64,000 bases of DNA from AP-15 sp963700185 (GTDB lineage: Bacteria; Pseudomonadota; Alphaproteobacteria; ATCC43930; CGMCC-115725), in assembly GCA_963700185.1 (NCBI GenBank), contig CAVOWP010000031.1, forward strand, positions 434,001-498,000, read 5' to 3'. Numbering within the stretch: the first letter of the stretch is position 1; every line of letters begins with the position of its first letter. This document shows positions 9,175-16,920 of this stretch, piece after piece. A model generated the notes under the pieces. It was given only the letters and a program-made list of their open reading frames with translations. It was not told the origin of the DNA and did not search any database. The position numbers were made by a program, and so were the translations under genes.

Positions 9175-9916
9175 GGTCCCGGCCCGGTTTGCCGGGTTCC
9201 GGCCGGCCGCGTTCGCGTTCTTCCGCGAACTGCGCGACAACAATGACCCGGCCTGGTTCAAGCCGCGCAAGGCGGTCTACGAGGCCGAGGTGCTGAGCCC
9301 CTTCCGCGAGTTGATCACCGCGGTCGGCGCGGCACTGCACGAAGCCGGGTTGCCGCTGATCGGCGATCCCAGGCACGGCATCTTCCGCATCTATCGCGAC
9401 GTGCGTTTCTCGCCGGACAAGCGGCTGTACAAGACGCATGCCGGGGCGGTGCTGACGCGCTCTGGCCGGAAACGTGACCCGGGCCTGCTCTATCTCCACG
9501 CCGAGCCGGTGGAATCGATGGTGGCGGCGGGGTTCTGGCACCCCGCGCCTGACCTTTTGCTCCGGTTGCGGCGGGCTATTCTCGGCGATCCCGAACCGTT
9601 CCTCGCAGTCGTCGACGGCTTGGCCGCTGCGGGGAGCCCGCTTTCCAGCGACGAGCGGCTGAGCCGGCCGCCGCGCGGGTTCGAGGCGCCGAAAGGCACA
9701 AGGGCGGCCGAATATATCGGCTGGAAATCGTTTACCGCCCACGCCCCATTGAGCGATACGGAAATGCAGTCGCCGGCATTGGTCGACCGCATCGTCGCTT
9801 TCGCCCATACCGCCTGGCCGCTCCTCGAATGGGGCTGGGCGGTCGTCGACGACGAGACACCAGCGGCCATGCCGATCCGTGCCCCGGCCCGGCCGCTGCC
9901 GAAACCCGACTTCTAA
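9167..9916 (+). CDS. DUF2461 family protein
   Basis: 249 residues. FFRELRDNNDPAWFKPRKAVYE at the N-terminus and RIYRDVRFSPDKRLYKTHAG are hallmarks of DUF2461 (TIGR02453). The function of the family is unknown. It overlaps tlyA by eight bases upstream and is followed within four bases by the rRNA methyltransferase gene, so the three form a tight operon, suggesting but not proving a link to RNA modification. Confidence 0.88.
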   Translation: MTEVPARFAGFRPAAFAFFRELRDNNDPAWFKPRKAVYEAEVLSPFRELITAVGAALHEAGLPLIGDPRHGIFRIYRDVRFSPDKRLYKTHAGAVLTRSGRKRDPGLLYLHAEPVESMVAAGFWHPAPDLLLRLRRAILGDPEPFLAVVDGLAAAGSPLSSDERLSRPPRGFEAPKGTRAAEYIGWKSFTAHAPLSDTEMQSPALVDRIVAFAHTAWPLLEWGWAVVDDETPAAMPIRAPARPLPKPDF

Positions 9917-9919
9917 CAA

Positions 9920-11206
9920 ATGTGCCCCGCCCGGCCGGAGGTTCACAGCGAGGAACTCGTCGAGCTTGCGATCGAGCGGATCGGCGCACGCGGGGACGGT
10001 ATCGCGCAACACCGAGGTGATCCGGTTTTCGTGCCCTTCACGGTGCCCGGCGACCTCGTTCGCGCTCGGCTAGGGGCACGCCGCCGCGGCGGGTGGGAGG
10101 GTTTCGTTGTCGAGCGGCTTGCCTCCGGGCCGGGGCGCGCGGGTCCCCGCTGCCGGCATTTCGGAACCTGCGGCGGATGTGCGTTGCAGCACCTTGATCA
10201 CGATTTATACCGACGGATCAAGCTGGAGAGATTGAATGCCGCTCTCGACCGGGTCGGGATCGATCCATGTGTCGTCGGGCCGATGCGACTCGTCCCGCCG
10301 GAGCGGCGCCGGGCACGGCTCGGGATCAGGAGGCCGCGCGATCCGCGTCTCCCGGCGACGGTCGGGTACCGTGAACGATTCCGCCACTACGTCGTCGACC
10401 TGCGCGAATGCCCGGTGCTCGAACCGCTGCTCCTCGCGCTCGTCGAAGGGCTTCGGCACATCGCTTTCGACCTTGTGGTGCCGGATGGGACGGCGGAGGC
10501 TATCCTGACTCACACCGACAGTGGGATCGACCTGATGATCGAGGCGGCGAAGCGGCCGGAGCTCCGCGCTTGCGATGCCCTCGCGCGGTTCGCCGAGGAG
10601 TGCGACCTTGCCCGCATCGTTTGGCGCTCTGCCGCCGACGAGCTTGTTGTGGTCGAGCGCCGGCCAGTTCGGGTGCTGCTGTCCGGGGTTGCCGTTCACT
10701 TCCCGCCCGGTGCTTTTCTGCAGGCCAGCTCAGCGGCCGAGATGATGCTTGTCGAGGAGGTTCTTTCGGCTGTGGGTCCTGCACGCCCCGCGGTGGATCT
10801 CTTCGCCGGGCTCGGCACCTTCGCCTTTGCCTTGGCCCGTGATGGTCCGGTCCATGCTGTCGAGGGCGACATGCACACCGCTGCTGCGCTCGCCCGCGCC
10901 GCCGCAGACCAGCCGAAGGTTACGGTCGAGCGCCGCGATCTCGCACGCAACCCGCTTCCGGCCGACGTGCTCGCCCGCTACGCGGCTGCGGTGTTCGATC
11001 CGCCGCGCGCCGGTGCCGCCCGCCAGATGGAAGCGCTCGCCGCTTCGGCGGTAGAAACGGTCATCGCGGTATCCTGCAGCCCCGCCACCTTCGCGCGCGA
11101 CGCTGCCACGCTGGTCGGCGGCGGCTACCACCTCGAGCGCGTGACGCCGGTCGATCAGTTCGTGTGGACCCCGCATCTCGAGCTCGCAGCGACCTTCCGG
11201 CGATAA
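9920..11206 (+). CDS. 23S rRNA (uracil-5)-methyltransferase family (RumA/RlmCD-like)
   Basis: 428 residues. A TRAM-like N-terminus (ERIGARGDGIAQHRGDPVFV) is followed by the iron-sulfur motif CRHFGTCGGCALQH, and by the SAM domain with VDLFAGLGTFAFALA. The catalytic cysteine and general-base region is VIAVSCSPATFARDA near the C-terminus. Members make m5U in 23S rRNA (or tRNA in the TrmA branch); which base is not resolvable here. Third gene of the tlyA operon. Confidence 0.9.
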   Translation: MCPARPEVHSEELVELAIERIGARGDGIAQHRGDPVFVPFTVPGDLVRARLGARRRGGWEGFVVERLASGPGRAGPRCRHFGTCGGCALQHLDHDLYRRIKLERLNAALDRVGIDPCVVGPMRLVPPERRRARLGIRRPRDPRLPATVGYRERFRHYVVDLRECPVLEPLLLALVEGLRHIAFDLVVPDGTAEAILTHTDSGIDLMIEAAKRPELRACDALARFAEECDLARIVWRSAADELVVVERRPVRVLLSGVAVHFPPGAFLQASSAAEMMLVEEVLSAVGPARPAVDLFAGLGTFAFALARDGPVHAVEGDMHTAAALARAAADQPKVTVERRDLARNPLPADVLARYAAAVFDPPRAGAARQMEALAASAVETVIAVSCSPATFARDAATLVGGGYHLERVTPVDQFVWTPHLELAATFRR

Positions 11207-11348
11207 CGTAGGAGACCCAACGGAAGCGGGATGGCGGAGGGGATGCCTAGTGGGTAGAGGAATGCGGCCCGGATCGATCGAAATATGACACGACCTCAAG
11301 AGCGCTTTTATAATATCAGATTGCAGTCGACGAGCCGGGTCAGAATTA

Positions 11349-11490
11349 CAGCGTAAGACCGGCCGGGGCGTCTACCGGTATTGAGCTTGATTTCCGATAC
11401 GCCCTCGACTTGCCGCAACTTACCGGATTTTACCGCACTTTACTCGACCGCCGCACAATGGGGATGCGATGTGAATATGTCGAGGAGAAG
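11349..11490 (+). repeat. Repeat unit carrying the 3' end of a hydroxyacyl-CoA dehydrogenase gene, copy 1
   Basis: Codons at 11349-11384 read QRKTGRGVYRY then stop, the extreme C-terminus of a 3-hydroxybutyryl-CoA dehydrogenase. The following 100 bases (core around AACTTACCGGATTTTACC and CCGCACAATGGGG, ending CGAGGAGAAG) recur at 12474-12648, and the core again at 13880-13935. The rest of 11207-11510 contains no gene that I can support. Confidence 0.65.
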
Positions 11491-11510
11491 CAGATAAGGT
11501 AATTGCAGCA

Positions 11511-11864
11511 ATGATTCTTGCTCGTTTTGCGATCGCGGCCGTACTCTTCCTCAGTGGCGGCGCGTTCACGGCGTCGGCGTCGGAATCGGACAGGGTCGAC
11601 GCGCGTTTTGAAATCTTCGGCTTTGCCGGCTTGCACGTGTTGACAAACCGCACCGGCGTCGAGGAAGCGGCGAACCGGTATGCGATCGCGATGGACCTCG
11701 ATACCCGCGGCCTCGCCAGCGTATTTGTCGATCTTACGAGCCACTCGGAGTCTCACGGAGCACTGGCCGGAGAGACGCTTCGTCCCGAAGCCTATCGCGC
11801 CGAGGTTCGGCGCAACAGCGTCGACCGTCATTACGGTCTTGATTACCGGGCGACGGTACTGTGA
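11511..11864 (+). CDS. DUF3108-type exported protein, N-terminal part (frameshifted)
   Basis: 117 residues with a signal peptide (ARFAIAAVLFLSGGAFTASA). The sequence up to RRNSVDRHYGLDYRATVL fits the first half of DUF3108 outer-envelope proteins. It ends in TGA overlapping the GTG of the next frame (GTGA at 11861-11864), and that next frame carries the second half of the same domain. A one-base frameshift in a single ancestral gene is therefore likely; a natural coupled split is possible. Confidence 0.6.
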   Translation: MILARFAIAAVLFLSGGAFTASASESDRVDARFEIFGFAGLHVLTNRTGVEEAANRYAIAMDLDTRGLASVFVDLTSHSESHGALAGETLRPEAYRAEVRRNSVDRHYGLDYRATVL

Positions 11865-12316
11865 TCAACTCTTCGACGCCGTCCTCAGCCGAGAATCTTC
11901 TTTTGGTCGCGCCGCAACAGGTGCGCGGCACCGTCGATCAGCTGACGGCTTATTTCCTGCTGGAACGACAGCTCGCCAGTCGCGGTACTTGCGCGCTCGT
12001 GGTTCCCGTGTTCGATGGCAGCGGCCTCTACAATCTTCGCTTCACCGACGTTAAGCAGGAATTACTCACTGCGGATAATCATCAGAATTTCGCCGGTCGA
12101 GCTCAACTGTGCGAGGTCGTCCGCGAAGAGATCGTGGCCAACCGGAACAAAAACGAGGACACCTACCGGCGCGGCAAGATTTGGTACGCCCGACTCGTGG
12201 CCGGCGATCGAATGATCCCGGTCCGCATGGAATTCGATACCGCCTTTGGTGGGGTAAAGGGTTATCTCGCCGAATTGCGCGGTCACGGGGTCCACCTTCA
12301 CCTGCTGCGGGAATGA
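11861..12316 (+). CDS. DUF3108-type protein, C-terminal part
   Basis: 151 residues lacking a signal peptide. RGTVDQLTAYFLLERQLASR, then CALVVPVFDGSGLYNLRFTD, then RMIPVRMEFDTAFGGVKGYL are the conserved second half of DUF3108 proteins, which are periplasmic and of unknown function. It continues the protein broken at 11860. Immediately after its stop begins the decayed dehydrogenase fragment. Confidence 0.65.
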   Translation: MINSSTPSSAENLLLVAPQQVRGTVDQLTAYFLLERQLASRGTCALVVPVFDGSGLYNLRFTDVKQELLTADNHQNFAGRAQLCEVVREEIVANRNKNEDTYRRGKIWYARLVAGDRMIPVRMEFDTAFGGVKGYLAELRGHGVHLHLLRE

Positions 12317-12500
12317 GCAATCAGGTCGACCCGATCGGCCCGCTGGGCCTTGGCCGACATGATCGGGCTCGATGTGCTGCTGGCAGTCATGCAGACCATT
12401 CACGCGAGTTCGCCGACTCGAGATACCGGCCCTGCCCGCTCCTCAAGGAGATGGTGGCGGCAGGTTATCTCGGGCGTAAAACCGGCCGGGGGGTTATCGG
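12315..12500 (+). pseudogene. 3-hydroxybutyryl-CoA dehydrogenase C-terminal fragment
   Basis: Three consecutive frames read PIGPLGL, then ADMIGLDVLLAVMQTIHAS, then DSRYRPCPLLKEMVAAGYLG and RKTGRGV. This is the C-terminal domain of FAD-independent 3-hydroxyacyl-CoA dehydrogenases (HbdA/PaaH type), broken by two frameshifts and lacking the NAD domain. The last part is shared with the copy at 11349-11384. It is clearly a relic and makes no enzyme. Confidence 0.75.
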
Positions 12501-12648
12501 TATTGAGCCCGACTCCCGATACACTCCACTCACCACAACTTACCGGAATTTACCTCACTTCACTCGGCCACCGCACAATGGGGTGCGATAGTAATGGCTA
12601 TCCAACGCGCTCAGCACCGCTAATGGCGCACCGTCGAGGAGAAGTAAA
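12474..12648 (+). repeat. Repeat unit with dehydrogenase 3' end, copy 2
   Basis: Degenerate direct repeat of 11349-11490: CGTAAAACCGGCCGGGG, then GGTATTGAGC, then AACTTACCGGAATTTACC and CCGCACAATGGGG, ending with CGAGGAGAAG. The last motif serves as the ribosome binding site of the gene at 12649, just as in copy 1 it precedes the DUF3108 gene. Confidence 0.65.
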
Positions 12649-12948
12649 ATGCCGAAACTGCTGTTCGACCCTGTCGCGTACCAGTTCTATTATCGGTGCC
12701 GCCCGGAGGATCGCGCGCCGGCAATCGCTGCGGGGTTCCGTTGGGATCCCATTCGGCGTCGGTATTGTACCGAGGATCCCCTGGTGGCGATGGTTTTGGC
12801 GGGCCGCGGCGACAGCTGCGTCAAGCTTCTAATAGCCGACGCGCTCGAAGCCACGACGTCGCGTAAGCTTCGTAAACGCGCCCGCAAATCATCGAGGTGG
12901 ATGCCCCGGACAAACGGCACGTCGGTCCGGTCGAGCCTCCTCCACTGA
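12649..12948 (+). CDS. Small hypothetical protein with AAGFRWDP motif
   Basis: 99 residues, ATG preceded by GAGGAGAAG. The segment FYYRCRPEDRAPAIAAGFRWDPIRRRY resembles the short WD-type domain that in other proteins reads AKAAGARWD..K.WY (DUF5710-like) and is similar to the N-terminal extension of the RadC protein at 19625. The C-terminal third is basic and low-complexity. Function unknown. Confidence 0.5.
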   Translation: MPKLLFDPVAYQFYYRCRPEDRAPAIAAGFRWDPIRRRYCTEDPLVAMVLAGRGDSCVKLLIADALEATTSRKLRKRARKSSRWMPRTNGTSVRSSLLH

Positions 12949-13028
12949 TGCGGTGAATTCGATACAGGTGACTCCTTCCCCGAAGGACCAATGGCAATAC
13001 AGACGCGAAGGGAGTGAAAGGTCGAACC

Positions 13029-13682
13029 ATGAGTGAGCTGATAACACCGTCTCCTCGGAAAGGCAAAATCGCAGGCCTTTTCCTGGCCTTATTGCTCGCG
13101 ACAAGCATATGCGCCATGGCCAACGCGGCGCTCCCGGCGAACCCGCAGGAAAGCGTGCGCGGCTTTTACGACACGTTGCTGACCACGATGAAGGACGGTC
13201 GGACGCTTGGGCAAAGTGGACGCTATGCGAGATTGGCACCCGTTATCGGCAGGTTGTTCGATGTTCCTTTGATGGCTCGGCTCGCCGTTGGCCCGTCCTG
13301 GGCAACCCTCTCTCCGGCCCAGCAGCAGCAGGTGACCGAGGCTTTTGGACATTACATTTCGGCGACATACGCCGACCGGTTCGACAGCTATTCGGGCGAG
13401 CAGCTGCAGGTCACCGGCGAGCAGCCCTACGGCGCGGAAGTCATCGTGCAAACCAAAATCACCAAATCGAAGGGCGATTCGGTGAGCCTCAATTATCGGA
13501 TGCGCGAGAACGCCGGCTCGTGGCAAATCGCCGATGTTTACATGGACGGCTCGATCAGCCAGCTGGCGACACAACGCTCGGAATTCCATTCGATCCTTGA
13601 GCGGGAGGGCGTCGACGGTCTGATCATGGCGTTGAACCGCAAGGTCGACTTGCTGACCCGAAACGTCGCCAAAGCGTCATAA
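13029..13682 (+). CDS. MlaC/Ttg2D family periplasmic phospholipid-binding protein
   Basis: 217 residues from ATG 13029; GTG 13014 is also in frame. A signal peptide (GLFLALLLATSICAMANA) precedes the family core: SVRGFYDTLLTTM, LAPVIGRLFDVPLMARLAVG, WATLSPAQQQQVTEAF and the IADVYMDGSISQLATQRSEF end. MlaC-like proteins shuttle phospholipids across the periplasm; HpnM of hopanoid clusters is a relative. No mlaEFD or hpn genes are adjacent. Confidence 0.85.
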   Translation: MSELITPSPRKGKIAGLFLALLLATSICAMANAALPANPQESVRGFYDTLLTTMKDGRTLGQSGRYARLAPVIGRLFDVPLMARLAVGPSWATLSPAQQQQVTEAFGHYISATYADRFDSYSGEQLQVTGEQPYGAEVIVQTKITKSKGDSVSLNYRMRENAGSWQIADVYMDGSISQLATQRSEFHSILEREGVDGLIMALNRKVDLLTRNVAKAS

Positions 13683-13749
13683 CCTTACCCACTGCGTTGC
13701 TCAGGTCGCATTCCAGCGGGCTCGCTCGGCCGCTTCGTCTCAGTGAGAG

Positions 13750-13815
13750 TTTCTCACCATCTGGGCCCTCCGGGCAGCGCATCTCGCGCTTCATTCCCGA
13801 AGCCCCGATGGGTTG
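13750..13815 (+). pseudogene. Fragment of an NADH dehydrogenase 3' end
   Basis: The bases read FLTIWAL in one frame and GQRISRFIPEAP in another. They match the tail of the broken ndh gene at 16921-18253 (FLTF*LWAL ... GQRGSRLIPEGP) with the segment between deleted. A relic paralogue. The remaining 13683-13997 holds only the repeat core at 13880-13935. Confidence 0.5.
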
Positions 13816-13879
13816 GCGTAATCGGGAACCCCCGAGCCGGAGGACACGCCAATCCCACTTCAACCGATTGTGATCCTGG

Positions 13880-13935
13880 CCTACCACTCACTGCAACTCA
13901 CCGAGATTTACCGAACTTCACTGGCCGGGCGCGGA
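13880..13935 (+). repeat. Degenerate intergenic repeat core, copy 3
   Basis: CACTCACTGCAACTCACCGA followed by GATTTACCGAACTTCACT aligns with the cores at 11349-11490 and 12474-12648. A weaker match is near 59746-59775. The dehydrogenase-tail part is absent here. Confidence 0.5.
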
Positions 13936-13997
13936 ATGCCTGTTTATGTCAATCACACAGTCCGGCGGCAGGCCACACCGAATAGGAACGTTTCGTC

Positions 13998-15150
13998 ATG
14001 TCCGAACAGCGGCCTTCGCGGCGGAAAACTCACATGGTTGCTGAGCGGCCGCCCTTCGAGCGGATTGCGCTGATCCGGCGTCTATCAGGCTCTGGCGGAG
14101 GCAAATTTGCATCCGGACTGGGTCGCCGGTATTTCAATCGGCGCAGTGAACTCGGCGCTGATCGCCGGCAATCCTCCGGAACGGCGCGTCGACAGATTGA
14201 GGGAATTCTGGGAAGCCGTCAGCGTGTCGCCGTTCGGGATGCCCAATTTCCCCTTCAATGACGAGTTCACCCGCAGTGTCGTCAATCAGGTCCGCTCACT
14301 GGGCATTCTGATTGGCGGCGCGCCCGGCTTTTTCAAGTCGCGCGTGCCGCCCCCGTTTTTGTATCCGAACGGCGGTCTCGAGGCGCTCAGCTACTACGAT
14401 GTCGCGCCGCTGAAGGCGACACTCGAACGCCTGGTGGACTTTGACCTGATCAACGACGGCCGGATGCGGTTCAGTGTGGGTGCGGTCGATGTACGCACCG
14501 GCAACTTCGTCTGTTTCGACAGCACCACTCATCAGATCGGCCCGGAGCATGTGATAGCCAGCGGCTCGCTGCCTCCTGGGCTCGCGGCGACCGAGATCGA
14601 AGGCGAGTGCTACTGGGACGGCGGTCTCGTCTCCAACACGCCGCTGCAGTGGGTGCTGAGCACCTCGCCGAGGAAGGACACGCTCGCCTTCCAGCTCGAT
14701 CTGTGGAGCGCCCGCGGCGAGTTTCCACGCAATCTGGTCGAGAGCGAGGCGCGTCAGAAGGATATCCGTTTCTCCAGCCGCACCCGGATGGCGACGGACC
14801 AGTTCAAGAAGCAGCAGCTTCTTCGCTGTGCGATCGCCAAGCTGCTGGCCAAGATGCTGGCCAAGATGCTGGCCAAGATGCGCAGGGATTTGCTGCAGAC
14901 TCCCGAGGCGGAGGTGCTCGCGGCGGAAGCGGACGAGAAAGTCTACAACGTCATTCGATTAATCTATCGGACCAAGAATTACGAAGGGACCTCCAAGGAT
15001 TACCAGTTTTCCCGGAGGATGATGGAGGAACACTGGAATTCGGGCTACAACGATGCGGTGCGCACGCTCCGCCACCCGGAGGTGCTGGAACGGCCCAATG
15101 GCGAGGATCGCTTCTTCACGTTCGATCTGGCGCGCGACGGCCGCGAATAG
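13998..15150 (+). pseudogene. Patatin-like phospholipase (DUF3734 type) lacking its oxyanion-hole loop
   Basis: The first frame gives MSEQRPSRRKTHMVAERP to RIALI; from about 14077 another frame continues GVYQALAEANLHPDWVAG to the end at 15150. Family members have a Gly-rich LQGGGALGAYQA-type oxyanion loop between these points; about 35 bases that would encode it are missing, which also shifts the frame. The nucleophile elbow GISIG and the catalytic Asp in WDGGLVSN remain, as does the DUF3734 tail (FSSRTRMATDQFKKQQLL). A 347-residue open frame starts at TTG 14107 but would be inactive. It contains three tandem copies of a 12-base unit (LAKM repeats). It lies beside acetoacetate decarboxylase. 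Confidence 0.78.
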
Positions 15151-15187
15151 AATTTCACACAGCATTGCCTCAAGGAGGGTCTGATCG

Positions 15188-15934
15188 ATGAAGCTTACCG
15201 AGGTTCGCCGCAACGCGTTCGCGATGCCGCTGCACGACCCTGCCTATCCGCCGGGGCCATACAAATTCTACAACCGCGAGTTCGTGGTTATCACCTACCG
15301 CACCGACACCGACAAATTGCGCGCGGTGGTGCCCGAGCCCTTGGAAGTGGCCGGAGACACGGTCGCATACGAGTTCATCCGCATGCCGGACTCCACCGGC
15401 TTTGGCGATTACACCGAAACCGGCCAAGTCATCCCGGTGCGTTTCAAGACGAAGGACGGCACGGTACAAGAAGGTGGCTACGTGCACGCCATGTACCTCG
15501 ACGACAACGCGCCGATCGCCGGCGGCCGCGAGATCTGGGGCTTCCCGAAGAAATTGGCCAGCCCGAAGGTTGCACATGAGGGAGATGTCGTGGTCTGCAC
15601 CTTGCACTATGGCTCGGTGCTGTGCGTCTCCGCCACAATGGGCTTCAAGCATCGCGAACTCAACTCGGCGCCGCTGTTGAAGGCGCTCGCCCGACCAAAC
15701 TTCATGCTCAAGATCATCCCGCATGTCGACTGCACGCCGCGGATCTGCGAGCTGGTGCGCTACTACATGGAAGACGTCACGGTGAAGGGGGCCTGGGCCG
15801 GCCCGGCCGCGATCCAGCTCTTCGAGCATGCGCTGTGCGACGTAGCGCGGCTACCGGTTCGCGAGGTGGTCTCGGCCACCCACTATGTGACCGACCTGAC
15901 GCTCGGGCTCGGCAGGTCGTATTCGACTACCTGA
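15188..15934 (+). CDS. adc: Acetoacetate decarboxylase
   Basis: 248 residues, good ribosome site (AAGGAGG) upstream. It decarboxylates acetoacetate to acetone and CO2 through a Schiff-base lysine, seen in GGREIWGFPKKLASPK. TLGLG near the end is followed by an aberrant RSYSTT tail; the next frame reads VVFDYLKDA to a stop at 15945, the expected C-terminus. A one-base deletion near 15915 thus altered only the last few residues, and activity may survive. It lies between the broken patatin and 3-hydroxybutyrate dehydrogenase. Confidence 0.88.
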   Translation: MKLTEVRRNAFAMPLHDPAYPPGPYKFYNREFVVITYRTDTDKLRAVVPEPLEVAGDTVAYEFIRMPDSTGFGDYTETGQVIPVRFKTKDGTVQEGGYVHAMYLDDNAPIAGGREIWGFPKKLASPKVAHEGDVVVCTLHYGSVLCVSATMGFKHRELNSAPLLKALARPNFMLKIIPHVDCTPRICELVRYYMEDVTVKGAWAGPAAIQLFEHALCDVARLPVREVVSATHYVTDLTLGLGRSYSTT

Positions 15935-15954
15935 AAGACGCTTGACCTGTGTCC

Positions 15955-16059
15955 GTCACCCCCGCGAAGGCGGGGGTCCAGAGCCTGTCCCTGGCGTGAA
16001 CAGGGGGCGTGCGGCGCTAGCGCTCGCCGCTACTGGATTCCGGCTTTCGCGGGAATGAC
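15955..16059. repeat. REP-like palindromic intergenic repeat, copy 1
   Basis: GTCACCCCCGCGAAGGCGGG, then GGTCCAG at one end, and CTGGATTCCGGCTTTCGCGG plus GAATGAC at the other, are inverted. The same element occurs at 34606-34706. Such elements are dispersed in intergenic DNA of many alphaproteobacteria and form long hairpins in transcripts. Confidence 0.8.
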
Positions 16060-16113
16060 GCACCAAAGCGATAGCACTCTGGATCCTGCGTAACTGTGAG
16101 GAGAGTTGGGAAA

Positions 16114-16896
16114 ATGTCTCGTTTCGATGGAAAAGTCGCCATTATCACCGGTGCGGCTAGCGGCATCGGCAAGGAGATCGCGCTGCGCTTTGCCGCCGAG
16201 GGCGGCACGCCCGTTATCGCCGACCTCAATCTCGACGCCGCGGATGCAACCGCGCGTGAGATCAAGTCAAAAGGCTCGGATGCTTTTGCGGTTGGCATGA
16301 ATGTCGCTGACGAGGCGGCGGTTGAAAAGGGCGTCGCCGACACGATCGCGAAATATGGCCGGATCGATGTGCTGGTCAGCAATGCCGGCATCCAGATCGT
16401 CAAGCCGATTGTGGATTTTCCGTTTGCCGACTGGAAGCGGTTGCTGGCGATTCATTTGGACGGCGCCTTTCTGATGACCAAGGCCTGCCTGAAGCACATG
16501 TACAAGGCCAAATCCGGCAGCATCGTCTATATGGGCTCGGTGCATTCCAAAGAGGCCTCGGTGCTGAAGGCGGCCTACGTCACGGCCAAGCACGGGCTGC
16601 TCGGACTCTGTCGCGTGGTGGCCAAGGAGGGAGCCCAGTACAACGTCCGCGCCAACGTCGTCTGCCCGGGCTTTGTGCGCACCCCGCTGGTGGACAAGCA
16701 GATCCCGGAGCAGGCCAAGGAGCTCGGCATCAGCGAAGAAGACGTGATCAAGCACGTCATGCTGAAGGACACGGTCGACGGTCAATTCACCACCACTGAG
16801 GACGTCGCCGAAGCGGTGCTGTTCTTCGCCGGCTTCAAGACCAACGCGCTGACCGGCCAGTCATTGGTCGTCAGTCACGGCTGGTTCATGGAGTAG
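16114..16896 (+). CDS. bdhA: 3-hydroxybutyrate dehydrogenase (short-chain dehydrogenase)
   Basis: 260 residues from ATG 16114, preceded by AGGAGAGTT; a GTG at 16096 is in frame but overlaps that site. The Rossmann motif TGAASGIGKEIA, NAG (SNAGIQ) and the catalytic S-Y-K (MGSVHSKEAS...AAYVTAKHG) are intact. VDGQFTTTEDVAEAVLFF matches D-3-hydroxybutyrate dehydrogenases, which oxidise hydroxybutyrate to acetoacetate with NAD. Together with adc and patatin it suggests turnover of hydroxybutyrate polymers or ketone bodies. Confidence 0.88.
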   Translation: MSRFDGKVAIITGAASGIGKEIALRFAAEGGTPVIADLNLDAADATAREIKSKGSDAFAVGMNVADEAAVEKGVADTIAKYGRIDVLVSNAGIQIVKPIVDFPFADWKRLLAIHLDGAFLMTKACLKHMYKAKSGSIVYMGSVHSKEASVLKAAYVTAKHGLLGLCRVVAKEGAQYNVRANVVCPGFVRTPLVDKQIPEQAKELGISEEDVIKHVMLKDTVDGQFTTTEDVAEAVLFFAGFKTNALTGQSLVVSHGWFME

Positions 16897-16920
16897 CATG
16901 AGACGGCTTACGCGAGACGA

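Noticed and set aside
15955..16059. Possible CRISPR-like unit
   Set aside because: Only one palindromic repeat at this site and one far away; no spacer array. It is a REP-like element.
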